The notes beneath the pieces were generated by a model, which saw only the letters and a list, made by a program, of their open reading frames with translations, was not told where the DNA came from and made no database searches. Positions 7,834 through 17,000 of a stretch of 36,761 nt of DNA are shown in pieces (the first letter of the stretch is position 1; the number at the start of each line of letters is the position of its first letter). Source of the DNA: Flavobacteriales bacterium (GTDB lineage: Bacteria > Bacteroidota > Bacteroidia > Flavobacteriales_F > PHOS-HE28); assembly GCA_019912395.1 (NCBI GenBank), contig JAIOIH010000013.1, positions 1 to 36,761 of the forward strand, in the 5' to 3' direction. Position numbers and translations under genes: made by a program.

Positions 7834-8466
7834 TCAGCACCAGCCGCGCTCCTTGGCGTATTTCACCAGACCGGCGGTATTGCGGAGGCTCAGCTTGTGC
7901 ATGATGTTCTTGCGGTGCGTATCGATGGTTTGAGGACTGAGGAACAGCACCGTTGCGATCTCCTGGGTGGTGCGTTCCATGCAGACCAGCTCCACCACCT
8001 GCTTTTCCCTTTTGGTGAGCGCCTGGTATCCGGTCTCACCCGAGTTCTCCTTTGCACGCATGTCCATTTCAAGGGCCACTTCCACTTCCTTGGTGAAGTA
8101 TTGCTGCCCGTCCGCTACCATCCGCAAGGCCCGGCACAGTTCCTCCTTGCCGACGTTCTTGAGCACATAACCACTGGCCCCGGCCTCCATGATCTCATGG
8201 ACCATATCATGGTGGTCGTACATGCTGAGCACCAGCACGCGGGTTCCCTCGGAGCAGGCCAACAGGGCCTTTGTGGCTTCAATACCGTCCATCTCCGGCA
8301 TGCTGATGTCCATGAGGACCACATCGGGCTTCAGTTCCATGCTGCGTTCCACGGCCTCGCGCCCATTGGATGCGCGCCCTACCACTTGCACCTCCTCATT
8401 GTGTTCGAGCAGGGCCTCAAGACCGTCCAGAATGATCGATTGGTCGTCCGCGAGAAGGAGTTTCAT
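7834..8466 (-). CDS. LuxR/NarL-family two-component response regulator
   Basis: A 210-residue regulator. The receiver domain (1-120) has the acidic pair Asp7/Asp8, the phosphorylated Asp53 in LMDISMPEMDG, and the conserved Lys in YVLKN. The C-terminal GerE/LuxR helix-turn-helix (about 145-205) reads LTKREKQVVELV ... TTQEIA ... SPQTIDTHRKNIMHKL. On phosphorylation such proteins bind DNA as dimers. The start at ATG 8466 fits the receiver domain exactly. The cognate kinase is presumably the disrupted one at 6782-7640 downstream on the same strand. The divergently transcribed TonB receptor at 8774 is a possible target, by position only. Confidence 0.93.
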   Translation of the reverse strand: MKLLLADDQSIILDGLEALLEHNEEVQVVGRASNGREAVERSMELKPDVVLMDISMPEMDGIEATKALLACSEGTRVLVLSMYDHHDMVHEIMEAGASGYVLKNVGKEELCRALRMVADGQQYFTKEVEVALEMDMRAKENSGETGYQALTKREKQVVELVCMERTTQEIATVLFLSPQTIDTHRKNIMHKLSLRNTAGLVKYAKERGWC

Positions 8467-8747
8467 GGTGATGGTCCTTTTGTCGTGAATACAAAGGTTA
8501 GTTGACCAAGCGGATATAAAAATACCGGGAAATGGGTATTTTTCGCTTGCACCGCAGCATAATATATGAATTGGGCTGTTTCTGCCGGAGGAAAGTTGGA
8601 TAATGCACCTGCGCGCGCCCTTCGCGAAGGCCGGGGTGACGAACTTTGAAAGACGGTCTGCCGGGTCTTCCCCAGAATTGCGGAAGAGCTGTTCCGGATG
8701 CACGTGATCGGCCCTCCAATTTGAAATAGCATGGTAGACAAGGCTGT

Positions 8748-8755
8748 TACTTTTG
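8748..8755 (+). promoter_or_regulatory. -7 promoter box of the TonB receptor operon
   Basis: TACTTTTG matches TAnnTTTG perfectly, 18 bases before the ATG at 8774. A TTTG at 8720-8723 is a candidate -33 element, with 24 bases between them (slightly long). The rest of 8467-8747 is a gene-free divergent region. Confidence 0.5.
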
Positions 8756-8773
8756 CGCCCCCTAACCCCGTTG

Positions 8774-11179
8774 ATGCGCTTTCGACTCCTTATTGTCCCG
8801 CTCCTCTTCCTGCTTTCGTTATCCGTTATCGCGCAGCGCCATACCGTCAGTGGTTACGTCACCGATTCCGCCACCGGCGAAGCCCTCATCGGAGCCACGG
8901 TCTTCATCGCGGAGATCGGGAAAGGGGTGGGCACCAACAACTACGGCTACTACTCCGCCACGCTGCCCCAAGGGGAATACACCTTGGTGGTGAAGTACAT
9001 CGGCTATGCCGACCTCCGGCGCAAGGTGGACCTTACCACCGACCGCAAGGTGAACCTGAAGCTCAGTACCACCGTGCAGGTGATGAAGGCCGTGGAGGTG
9101 AAGGGCGAAAAGGCCAAAAGCCAGTTGGAAAGCACCGATATGGGCCGCATGGACGTGGATGTGACCAAGTTGCAGACCCTGCCGGCGCTACTGGGCGAGG
9201 TGGATATCCTCAAGACGATCCAATACCTGCCCGGTGTACAGAGCAACGGGGAAGGCAACAGCGGCTTCTATGTGCGCGGCGGCGGGCCCGACCAGAACCT
9301 GATCCTGCTGGACGAGGCCACCGTGTACAACGCCAGCCATCTCTTCGGCTTCTTCAGCGTGTTCAATGCGGACGCCGTGAAGGACATCGAACTGATCAAG
9401 GGCGGCATGCCCGCGTACTACGGCGGAAGGACCAGCAGCGTGCTGGCCATCACCATGAAGGATGGCAGCGACAAGGAGTTCCATGGCGAAGGCGGGATCG
9501 GATTGATCAGTAGCCGACTCACGCTGGAAGGACCGATCGTGAAGGAAAGGAGCTCATTCATCGTCAGTGCGCGACGCACCTACGTGGATGTGCTGGCCCA
9601 GCCCTTCATCAACCCCGAGAGCACCTTCGCGGGAAGCAGCTATTACTTCTACGACATCAATGCCAAGGCCAATTACCGCCTCAGCGACAAGGACCGCTTC
9701 TTCCTCAGCGGCTATTTCGGGCGGGACGTTTTCGACCTGAACGGCAACCAGCCGGGAAGTCCCAAGTTCAAGATCCCTTGGGGCAATGCCACGGTCAGTG
9801 GCCGTTGGAACCACGTGTTCGGACCCAAGTTATTCCTGAACACAACGGCCATTGTCAGTGATTACAAGTTTTCCTTCGGGGGCAACCAGGACCAGTTCGG
9901 CTTCAAGCTCAGTAGCGGCATCCGCGACTATGGGCTGAAGGTGGACTTCAACCAATACCCGAACATCCGGCACAACGTGCGCTACGGATTCCAGTACACC
10001 TACCACATTTACACGCCCAGTACCGTGGCCGTGAACAGCGGGGACGTGGACTTCAACATCGACACGCCCTCGAAGTTGAACGCCCACGAGGCAGCCGTGT
10101 ACGTCCAGGACGATTTCGACATCACCGACCGGCTCCGCCTCAACGCCGGATTGCGCTTCAGCTGGTTCGCGCACGTGGGCCCCTTCAATGAATACATCAA
10201 GGACCCGGAAGGCAATACCATCGGCACCAAGGACTACGGTAGCGGCGACATCATAGCACAGTACAGCGGTCTGGAGCCGCGCCTTGCGATGCGCTACACC
10301 TTGGACAAAAGGAACAGCCTGAAGGCCAGCTTCAACCGGAACATGCAATACGTCCACTTGGCAAGCTTCAGCTCCATCGGCCTGCCTACGGATACGTGGA
10401 TCCCCAGCGGCAAGAACGTGAAACCGCAGGTGGCCGAGCAATACGCCTTGGGTTGGTTCCACGATTTCAAGGAGCGGAAGTATGAGGGCAGCATCGAACT
10501 GTACTACAAGAACATGGCGAACCAGATCGAGTACGCCGAAGGAGCAAGTCCACAGGATGGAGGCAACGAGAACTACGACTTCAACCTCGTATTCGGCAAA
10601 GGCTGGAGCTATGGGGCCGAGCTCTTCCTGAAGCGCCGCTTGGGCAAGCTGACCGGCTGGCTGGGCTACACCTGGAGCAAGACGGAACGCAAATTCCCCG
10701 ATGTGGATAATGGCGAACCATTCCCCAGCCGCTGGGATCGACGGAACGACATCAGCATAGTGGCCGGTTACGAATTGAATGACCGCTGGACCTTCGGCAG
10801 CACCTTCGTGTATAGCACCGGCCAAGCCGCCACCCTGCCCGTACAACGCTACTTCATCGAAGGCCGCTTGGTGAGCCAGTTCACGCAGCGCAATGGTTTC
10901 CGCATGGCCTCGTTCAACCGGTTGGACGTTGCGGCCACCTTGAAGAACAAGCCCACCAAGGAAGTGACGGACAAGGTCACCGGCGAGGTGAGCACGGTGC
11001 AGCGCAAATACCGCAGCAGCTGGACGTTCTCCATCTACAACGTGTACAACCGCAAGAACCCGTACTTCATCTATTTCGCTACCGAAGGGACTACCGGGCT
11101 GGAAGGCTTGACGCTGACCGCCAAACAAGTCTCCCTCTTCAGTATCCTGCCTTCCATCACGTGGAATTTTGAGTTTTAA
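8774..11179 (+). CDS. TonB-dependent outer-membrane receptor with carboxypeptidase-regulatory-like N-terminus
   Basis: An 801-residue outer-membrane transporter energised by TonB. Residues 1-21 are a signal peptide (MRFRLLIVPLLFLLSLSVIAQ). About 22-110 is a CarboxypepD_reg-like beta domain (VSGYVTDSATGEALIGATV). About 120-235 is the plug (YLPGVQSNGEG, YVRGGGPDQNLILLDE, IELIKGGMPAYYGGR). The rest is a beta-barrel ending in the aromatic residue F (ITWNFEF), as required for BAM recognition. The ATG at 8774 is preferred over an upstream TTG because it begins the signal peptide. The DUF4249 lipoprotein follows downstream, a pair very common in Bacteroidota. The imported substrate is unknown. Unlike SusCD systems there is no SusD. 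Confidence 0.93.
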   Translation: MRFRLLIVPLLFLLSLSVIAQRHTVSGYVTDSATGEALIGATVFIAEIGKGVGTNNYGYYSATLPQGEYTLVVKYIGYADLRRKVDLTTDRKVNLKLSTTVQVMKAVEVKGEKAKSQLESTDMGRMDVDVTKLQTLPALLGEVDILKTIQYLPGVQSNGEGNSGFYVRGGGPDQNLILLDEATVYNASHLFGFFSVFNADAVKDIELIKGGMPAYYGGRTSSVLAITMKDGSDKEFHGEGGIGLISSRLTLEGPIVKERSSFIVSARRTYVDVLAQPFINPESTFAGSSYYFYDINAKANYRLSDKDRFFLSGYFGRDVFDLNGNQPGSPKFKIPWGNATVSGRWNHVFGPKLFLNTTAIVSDYKFSFGGNQDQFGFKLSSGIRDYGLKVDFNQYPNIRHNVRYGFQYTYHIYTPSTVAVNSGDVDFNIDTPSKLNAHEAAVYVQDDFDITDRLRLNAGLRFSWFAHVGPFNEYIKDPEGNTIGTKDYGSGDIIAQYSGLEPRLAMRYTLDKRNSLKASFNRNMQYVHLASFSSIGLPTDTWIPSGKNVKPQVAEQYALGWFHDFKERKYEGSIELYYKNMANQIEYAEGASPQDGGNENYDFNLVFGKGWSYGAELFLKRRLGKLTGWLGYTWSKTERKFPDVDNGEPFPSRWDRRNDISIVAGYELNDRWTFGSTFVYSTGQAATLPVQRYFIEGRLVSQFTQRNGFRMASFNRLDVAATLKNKPTKEVTDKVTGEVSTVQRKYRSSWTFSIYNVYNRKNPYFIYFATEGTTGLEGLTLTAKQVSLFSILPSITWNFEF

Positions 11180-11182
11180 AAT

Positions 11183-11335
11183 GGTTCACCACAGAGGCAC
11201 AGAGGCACGGAGAACTGCTGGTTATGATGAAGTGGTACAGGGTACAGGGTACAATGCCTGGCGCGGCGGCGAGTACTTGACATTTTGCGGTACCAGGTAC
11301 TCGGTACCCTGTACCCAGTACCCGACAAAGACCTC
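11183..11335 (+). repeat. Foldback element with CACAGAGG and GGTACAGG words
   Basis: The gap between the receptor and the DUF4249 gene starts with a CACAGAGG-type tandem (11188-11210), then a left arm of GGTACAGG words (11234-11253), and a right arm in the opposite orientation (11289-11335: GGTACCAGG, GGTACCC, TGTACCC, AGTACCC). The arms can pair. The right arm ends 6 bases before the ATG at 11342, so an RNA hairpin could form in the leader of that gene. Confidence 0.65.
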
Positions 11336-11341
11336 CGGCAC

Positions 11342-12301
11342 ATGAAACTTCTACCTCTCCTCCTCTTACTGCTCCTCCTCTCTTCCTGCGAGAAGGACAT
11401 CACCGTGGACCTGCCCCAAGTACCTGAGCAGCTGGTGGTGGAAGGCATCATCGAACCGGGTATGCCCCCCTTCGTGATCCTCACCCGCACGCAGTCGTTC
11501 TTCTCCCCTACCGATCTCAATTCCATCGCCAGCATGTTCGTGGGTGGTGCCACGATCACCGTAACGACCAATGGAGAAACGTGGGTGCTGGACCAACTCT
11601 GCAGCAACCTGCTCGATTCCGCTTCCCTGGCCATCGCAGCGGAAGCCACGGGGCTCAGCCCCGCCCTGCTCGCCTCGGCGAACATCTGCATCTACACCAC
11701 GCTCAACCCCGCCCATGTCGGCGTGATCAACCAGACCTATCGCTTGGACATCAGCGCGGAGGGGAAGACACTTTCCGCTGTGAGCACCATCCCGCATTCG
11801 GTCCCGCTGGATTCCGTTTGGTTCAAGCTGGCCCAGATAACCGCTGGCGACGACAGCTTGGGCTATGCATGGGCACGGATCTCCGACCCGGATACCATGG
11901 GCAATGGCTACCGCTGGGCTGCGCAACGGATCAACCACCGCTCCAATGGCCAGATCAAGGACCCCAACTACATCTCACCCTTGGGCAGCACGTACAACGA
12001 CAAGTACATCAATGGCCTGACCTTCGAATTCACGGAAGCCCGCGGGCAACAATACTTCGCCGGCAATCCCGAGGACAACAACGAAGAGCAAGGCTACTTT
12101 AAGGTGGGGGATACCATCGCGGTGAAAGCCATGAGCATCGGACGGAAGGAATACGATTTCTACAGCACGTACGATACCAATGTGGGCTCCTTGGGCGACC
12201 TCTTCAGCACGCCCACGAACGTGAAGAGCAACATCACCGGTGGGCTGGGGATCTGGGCCGGACGGGGGGTTTATTTGGACACGATCATTTGTGGACCGTA
12301 G
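11342..12301 (+). CDS. DUF4249 family lipoprotein
   Basis: A 319-residue protein with a lipoprotein signal (MKLLPLLLLLLLLSSCEKD, lipid attachment at the Cys). The mature part begins with 'VDLPQVPEQLVVEGII', the diagnostic start of DUF4249 proteins, and ends with a motif (NITGGLGIWAGRGVYLD) also typical of them. These lipoproteins are almost always encoded next to a TonB receptor of the type at 8774 and are thought to act with it at the cell surface; the substrate is unknown. The ATG at 11342 is fixed by the lipobox. A second copy of this gene's last 28 codons survives at 18355. Confidence 0.9.
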   Translation: MKLLPLLLLLLLLSSCEKDITVDLPQVPEQLVVEGIIEPGMPPFVILTRTQSFFSPTDLNSIASMFVGGATITVTTNGETWVLDQLCSNLLDSASLAIAAEATGLSPALLASANICIYTTLNPAHVGVINQTYRLDISAEGKTLSAVSTIPHSVPLDSVWFKLAQITAGDDSLGYAWARISDPDTMGNGYRWAAQRINHRSNGQIKDPNYISPLGSTYNDKYINGLTFEFTEARGQQYFAGNPEDNNEEQGYFKVGDTIAVKAMSIGRKEYDFYSTYDTNVGSLGDLFSTPTNVKSNITGGLGIWAGRGVYLDTIICGP

Positions 12302-12440
12302 GGATCGGTCGGTGGCTGGTGGCTGGGTAAGCTGGGAAGCTCTTGAAGAATCGTTCTCGCTCACAAAGTCGGCGGTAAGGAGAATGTCTCACTGCCGCGA
12401 TGCAGCTTGACGCCCATTCCGAATACTCCCCTTTCCGCGC
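12302..12440. other. Short intergenic region between convergent genes
   Basis: Nothing recognisable; a GGTCGGTGGCTGGTGGCTGGG stretch is low-complexity. It separates the DUF4249 gene from the convergent LytTR gene. Confidence 0.4.
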
Positions 12441-12857
12441 TCACAGCTGCTCCATTACCGCCTGTAATGCGGCCCAGCGCCTGCGGGCCACGGCAATGGT
12501 TTCGCCCCCTGCAAGTTGGATGCGATGCCCGGCATGCTGCAACAACTTCTCCACCTTCATCAGATTCACGAGATAGGAATGATGGCAACGGAAGAAGTGC
12601 GGCACTGGGAGGCGCTTTTCCAATGCGTGCAGGTGCGTGCTCACCAAATGTTTCGCACCGTCGTCACAATGGACATGCGTGTAGTTCCGGTCCGCCTTCA
12701 GATAAAGGATCGCATGCGTGTCCACATACAATTTGCCGTCCGATACGGGCAACACCAACCGGGAGCCATGCATGGCAGGAGGAGGCATCGCCTTCCCGGC
12801 ATCAGCCCAATGCATTTTCAGAATGCCGTCCGCGTAGGGGGGGGGGGGATTGTTCAT
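12441..12857 (-). CDS. Stand-alone LytTR DNA-binding regulator with a homopolymer tract at its start
   Basis: A 138-residue protein whose C-terminal ~100 residues form a LytTR DNA-binding domain: 'DTHAILYLKADRNYTHVH' (strand with the D-R-N-Y signature), 'FFRCHHSYLVNL', and a final strand 'IQLAGGETIAVARRRW'. LytTR proteins bind direct repeats in promoters. No receiver domain is present; the first ~30 residues are non-conserved and include four prolines encoded by an uninterrupted run of 12 C. The start at ATG 12857 places this tract at codons 4-7. An in-frame ATG (Met15) lies after the tract and could act as a second start. No kinase partner adjoins it. Targets are unknown. Confidence 0.85.
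   Translation of the reverse strand: MNNPPPPYADGILKMHWADAGKAMPPPAMHGSRLVLPVSDGKLYVDTHAILYLKADRNYTHVHCDDGAKHLVSTHLHALEKRLPVPHFFRCHHSYLVNLMKVEKLLQHAGHRIQLAGGETIAVARRRWAALQAVMEQL
12837..12848 (-). repeat. C12 homopolymer inside the LytTR coding start
   Basis: Twelve consecutive G on the plus strand, i.e. (C)12 on the coding strand, three codons after the ATG. Slippage by one base would put the rest of the regulator out of frame with the first start codon. Confidence 0.9.
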
Positions 12858-13147
12858 GGTTCATGGCGATCTTGAAGGGTTGGGAACAGTGCTTACATAA
12901 GTGCAAGATAGCTCTTGGGCCTGAAGTTGAGCGCTTGCTCGGCCAGAGGCTCATTGGCTATGGCACAACAGGGTGCTAGTGCCTGTGGGCCAGTTGCACA
13001 ACGGGAACGACCAGCTGTACACTGAGCCTGACCAGTTGTACATCGCTTCTTGCGGCCAGCACCGCTTGCCCTTAGCCTTGTTACCGTTGAAGAGATCCGA
13101 TACGAATACGGCGGCCCAGGCACTAACTTGGACAAAAACACGGCACC
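12858..13147. other. Intergenic region between divergent LytTR and T9SS genes
   Basis: No gene is supported. It contains two near copies of GACCAG(C/T)TGTACA (about 13008-13042) spaced by ten-odd bases, which could be direct-repeat binding sites, and a TAACTTGG sequence resembling a -7 box about 20 bases before the ATG at 13148. LytTR proteins typically bind short direct repeats, so autoregulation is conceivable but unproven. Confidence 0.3.
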
Positions 13148-13981
13148 ATGCTTAACCGCTTCTTCCTCCCCCTGCTCGCCTTGACCCTTGCCTGCACCGC
13201 TACCGCCCAACCCACTTGGCGCTTCCATCTTGCTTTTGAGGATGGGGCAGGAGCGAGGGATACGTTATGGTTTGTCTGGGACACTACAGCAACAATTCAC
13301 TATGATGAATTTGACGTGGACACTCTTTTAGGCGAAGGGCCGGTGGACATGGATACAACCGCTTTCAATATGTGGATGTACAATGGCAACAATGAGCGCA
13401 CTCAAACGGATGCCCAGCCATACGAGGGCGGCTTCTATCCTACGTTCGTCAGTATGGAAATATGGGGGGAGAACTTCATCGGGCCCATGACCATCCGGTG
13501 GGATTCCAGTTTGTTCAACGCACCCTTCCTCCCACAACCCGTATTTGCTGCTGCGCTGAATGGGGAATTCTTCTTCTGGTACCAAGATCCTTATGAACCT
13601 GATTTCCCTACCGGCTATATCCCTGGTGGATACGTGTGTTGGCTCACCGGCCGTGATAGTGTAATCCTGCCGGACATAGGAGGCACCCCCCTCTGCCCAT
13701 TCACTTTCCAGATCGGGGATTCCACAAATCATAATGGCATCCTTGAGAATGCCATGGCACCCTTATCGATGCATGCCAATGGAACCTCACTGACCATCAG
13801 CGCCCAGAGTGCCATGGACCGGATCGGCATTCATGATCTGCAGGGCCGGATCGTGGGGGATTATTCTGTTCATTCCAACACTGCACTCATCTCCATCATC
13901 CAACTGCCCGGAGGCCTCTATATGGTACGTGCCCAACTGAAGAACGGGGGCGTTGCGACCGGCCGCTTTATCCAGCACTGA
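13148..13981 (+). CDS. Secreted protein with T9SS type A sorting domain
   Basis: A 277-residue protein with a clear Sec signal peptide (MLNRFFLPLLALTLACTATAQ). The middle (about 22-200) is rich in aromatic and acidic residues and matches nothing I recognise. The last ~75 residues are a Por secretion / T9SS type A C-terminal domain: 'IGIHDLQGRIVGDYS' followed by 'LPGGLYMVRAQLKNGGVATGRFI', the usual D-x-x-G-R and G-x-Y-x-V/R elements. It should be exported and then released or attached to the surface by the T9SS. Base composition is slightly more AT-rich than its neighbours. The large T9SS protein follows 46 bases downstream, so the two may form an operon. Confidence 0.8.
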   Translation: MLNRFFLPLLALTLACTATAQPTWRFHLAFEDGAGARDTLWFVWDTTATIHYDEFDVDTLLGEGPVDMDTTAFNMWMYNGNNERTQTDAQPYEGGFYPTFVSMEIWGENFIGPMTIRWDSSLFNAPFLPQPVFAAALNGEFFFWYQDPYEPDFPTGYIPGGYVCWLTGRDSVILPDIGGTPLCPFTFQIGDSTNHNGILENAMAPLSMHANGTSLTISAQSAMDRIGIHDLQGRIVGDYSVHSNTALISIIQLPGGLYMVRAQLKNGGVATGRFIQH

Positions 13982-14027
13982 CACATCCGTCGCTAAGTCC
14001 ATCCCGTTCAACAAAGAAGATCACCAC

Positions 14028-17000
14028 ATGAATATCCCGATCAGCCTTCTGTTGATCATCACAACCCTGTTACTGCCCGGTGGTGTGTTCGCCCAATGCA
14101 TGGAGGACAACCTCCAATCACCGCCGGACAGGGGGGCCTCAGAACCCTATATGAGCATGCACGGTAAGAACATGGTTGCACATGGGACCGTGCGTGCATT
14201 GGTGGTACTGGTCGAATTCGATTATGCCAACCCCGCGCTCGATCCCTACCCCAATGGAACCGCCGCTTGGCCTGCCCATGCATTGCCCAATTGGGTGGAT
14301 AACGTGGACCTGACCTACAATCTGTTCGAGCATGATGAAAGTGCAATACCACCACAAGCGTCCATGACCCGCTTCCTGTGGGATGCATCAGGCGGTGATT
14401 TTCACCTGGTGGCCGACTACCTATCGGACATTGTGACCTTACCCACCACCAACGGGCTGGCATTCTCGCTTTTTCCTTCCACCGTTGCACAAGTATGCAA
14501 TGCGATCAACCAATCCTACACAACGCTGACCACCCACTTCGGGAATGATGCTTTTTCGGACTATGATAAATGGACAATTTCATCAAGCAATAGCGGGTTG
14601 GATAGACCTCCTGTTGGGGACTCCTCCTATGACCATGTATTCTTCATTTTCCGGAATGCCCTGGATGCGAGTTCAGGTACTGGCCGAGCATCGCCCGGCT
14701 CTCCCGGAACCATACTGACGCATGCAGCCAATTCCTATACTGTTTTTGGCGCCGAGAATGCACCGCCAACCAAGATCATGTGCCATGAATTCTCACACCT
14801 GCAGTTTGGCGGGAATGCGTTCCACTGCGCTGGGGGAGGCAACACCCCACCCCCATACTACGTGCACCAATACTGGATTTCACAGGTTGGCGGCTGGAGC
14901 ATGATGGGTGCGGCCAATGCTTCCCTCATGACCTGGAGCGCTTGGGACCGGTACCGATTGGGCTGGACCTCCGATACGAACCACTCCATCGTATGCCGGG
15001 ATGAGGCCAACCTGAACAATAAAAATGGCGATCTGAACCCCATGAACCCGACAGATGCCGGAACCTATCTCCTAAGGGATTTTGTGGCATCGGGAGATGC
15101 GATCAGGATCAAACTCCCGTACACCGACCCCTCCAAGAGCCCTCAATACCTCTGGATGGAAAACCACCAGGGAAGGGACCAGAATGGGCATCCCTTCGAT
15201 CGATGGCACTACGAAGATGCTCCGTGCGTGGAGAACTTGGTGCCCGGCTTGAACATGTACATGCAAATTGACAGGGAGGTCCGAACTTCAACCATCTACA
15301 GTGAGGTATTCGCAGAGAGCCATCCAACCTATGGCGGTTATGAAGACTACCTCCGGCCATTGGATGCAAGCGGACATTATGACCTTACGTATGGAAGTTC
15401 CATCATCAGCCCTCAATGTGTCGGTGGCGAAACCTATTATCCCTTCGTCAGGGCATTGCCGAACCCGCTCACGGGCATGGGAGATACCCATTGGAACACA
15501 AAGGACAGAAATGGGGATGGAGAATTGCGCAGGGAACATGACTTCACGTTGAACCAAAGCGAGCTCTTGAATGGTGTGGTCAACCATCACTTGTATAATC
15601 TTGGGAACCCCCGCCAGGAGTTTACGTTGACGAGCAACCACACCTTGCTTGGGATCGGCACCAATCCCAGTAGCGCGAGTGCGATGAACATTGTTGGGGG
15701 GAATGGCAATGGTCCGAGCAGTAAAAACCTCCGCCGCATCTACCTCAACGGCGTTTCGGTGGAGCTGATGGCGCAGAACACGGACGGCAGCATAAAAGTG
15801 CAAGTGCGCTTTGACGATGTGGATGTGGACAACGATGCCCGCTGGTGCGCGGACGAGATACAACTGAACCCGGTGGCCACCAGTACCGGCTATTCCCTGA
15901 ACGTAACGGCGGGGAAAACGGTGACCCTGGACCGGGGCACCACGGCCACCCGGCGCAACAACCCGGAGATGTACAACGGCCAGCCCGTCTTCAACAGCGC
16001 CACGCTGATGCGCTGCCCGGCCAACACCTGGCTGAACCTGGACCCCAACAGCAATTTTGTCGTGGACGGCGGCAGCACCCTGCGCCTGGAAAGCGGCAGC
16101 CGCTTGGACGTGGGAAACGGGGCCGTGCTGCGCGTAAAGCGGGGCAGCAGACTGGAACTGATGGGCGGCTCAGTGTTGAACGTGCTGCCCGGCGGCCAAG
16201 TGATCATAGAAGAGGATTGGCAACCTTGGAACCACGGCAGGTTGGTCTATTACCCCAATGCCCGCATCAACCTGGAGGCCTCCACGTCCGTGCTGGAGGT
16301 CGCCGGCGTGCTGGACATCCAGGCCAACGCCACCTTCACCCCCGCCCGAAGCGGCGACCCCAACACCACTTACGGGCTGGTGAAGTTCACCAATACCAGC
16401 CCCACCAGCTACAATGTGGCGGCCGGGGCCAACAGCCGCTTCATCATGCGCGGTACCAGCCCCAACGGCCGGATCCTGCACGTGCAGCAGGAAAGTCTTT
16501 ACGGCCCGACGCAACTGGTGGAGTTCAGCTTGCTCAACGCCAAGGCCACTTTGGCGGACAATGCGCGCATCGTGCCGCCGGTCACCAACAGCGCCATCGT
16601 GAAATTGGACAATGCCACGGTCACCAGCTCCACCGGTGTGCGTAACACCCACCGCGGCGTAAGGCTCAATGGCCAAGCGCTGCTCACGTTGAACAACAGC
16701 ACCTTCAGCATGGGCAGCTATGGCGTGTACAGCTACAACACCACGCTGGGCAACTCCCCGGTGCCCGTGAACTGCAGTTTCATCGACTGCAACACCGGCA
16801 TGTACAACTACGACAAGGGGATCAAGGCCATCAGCTGCAAGTTCGACAAATGCACCAACGGCCTGCAATGCGTGCAAATGGCGCATACTTCCTACCTGAT
16901 CGACTGCAGCGCACAGCGCAATGCACAGACCGGAGTGAGCTTCAGCGGATCGTCCACGCTGAACGTGAAGAACCCCGCCTTCAACTACAACGCCATCGGC

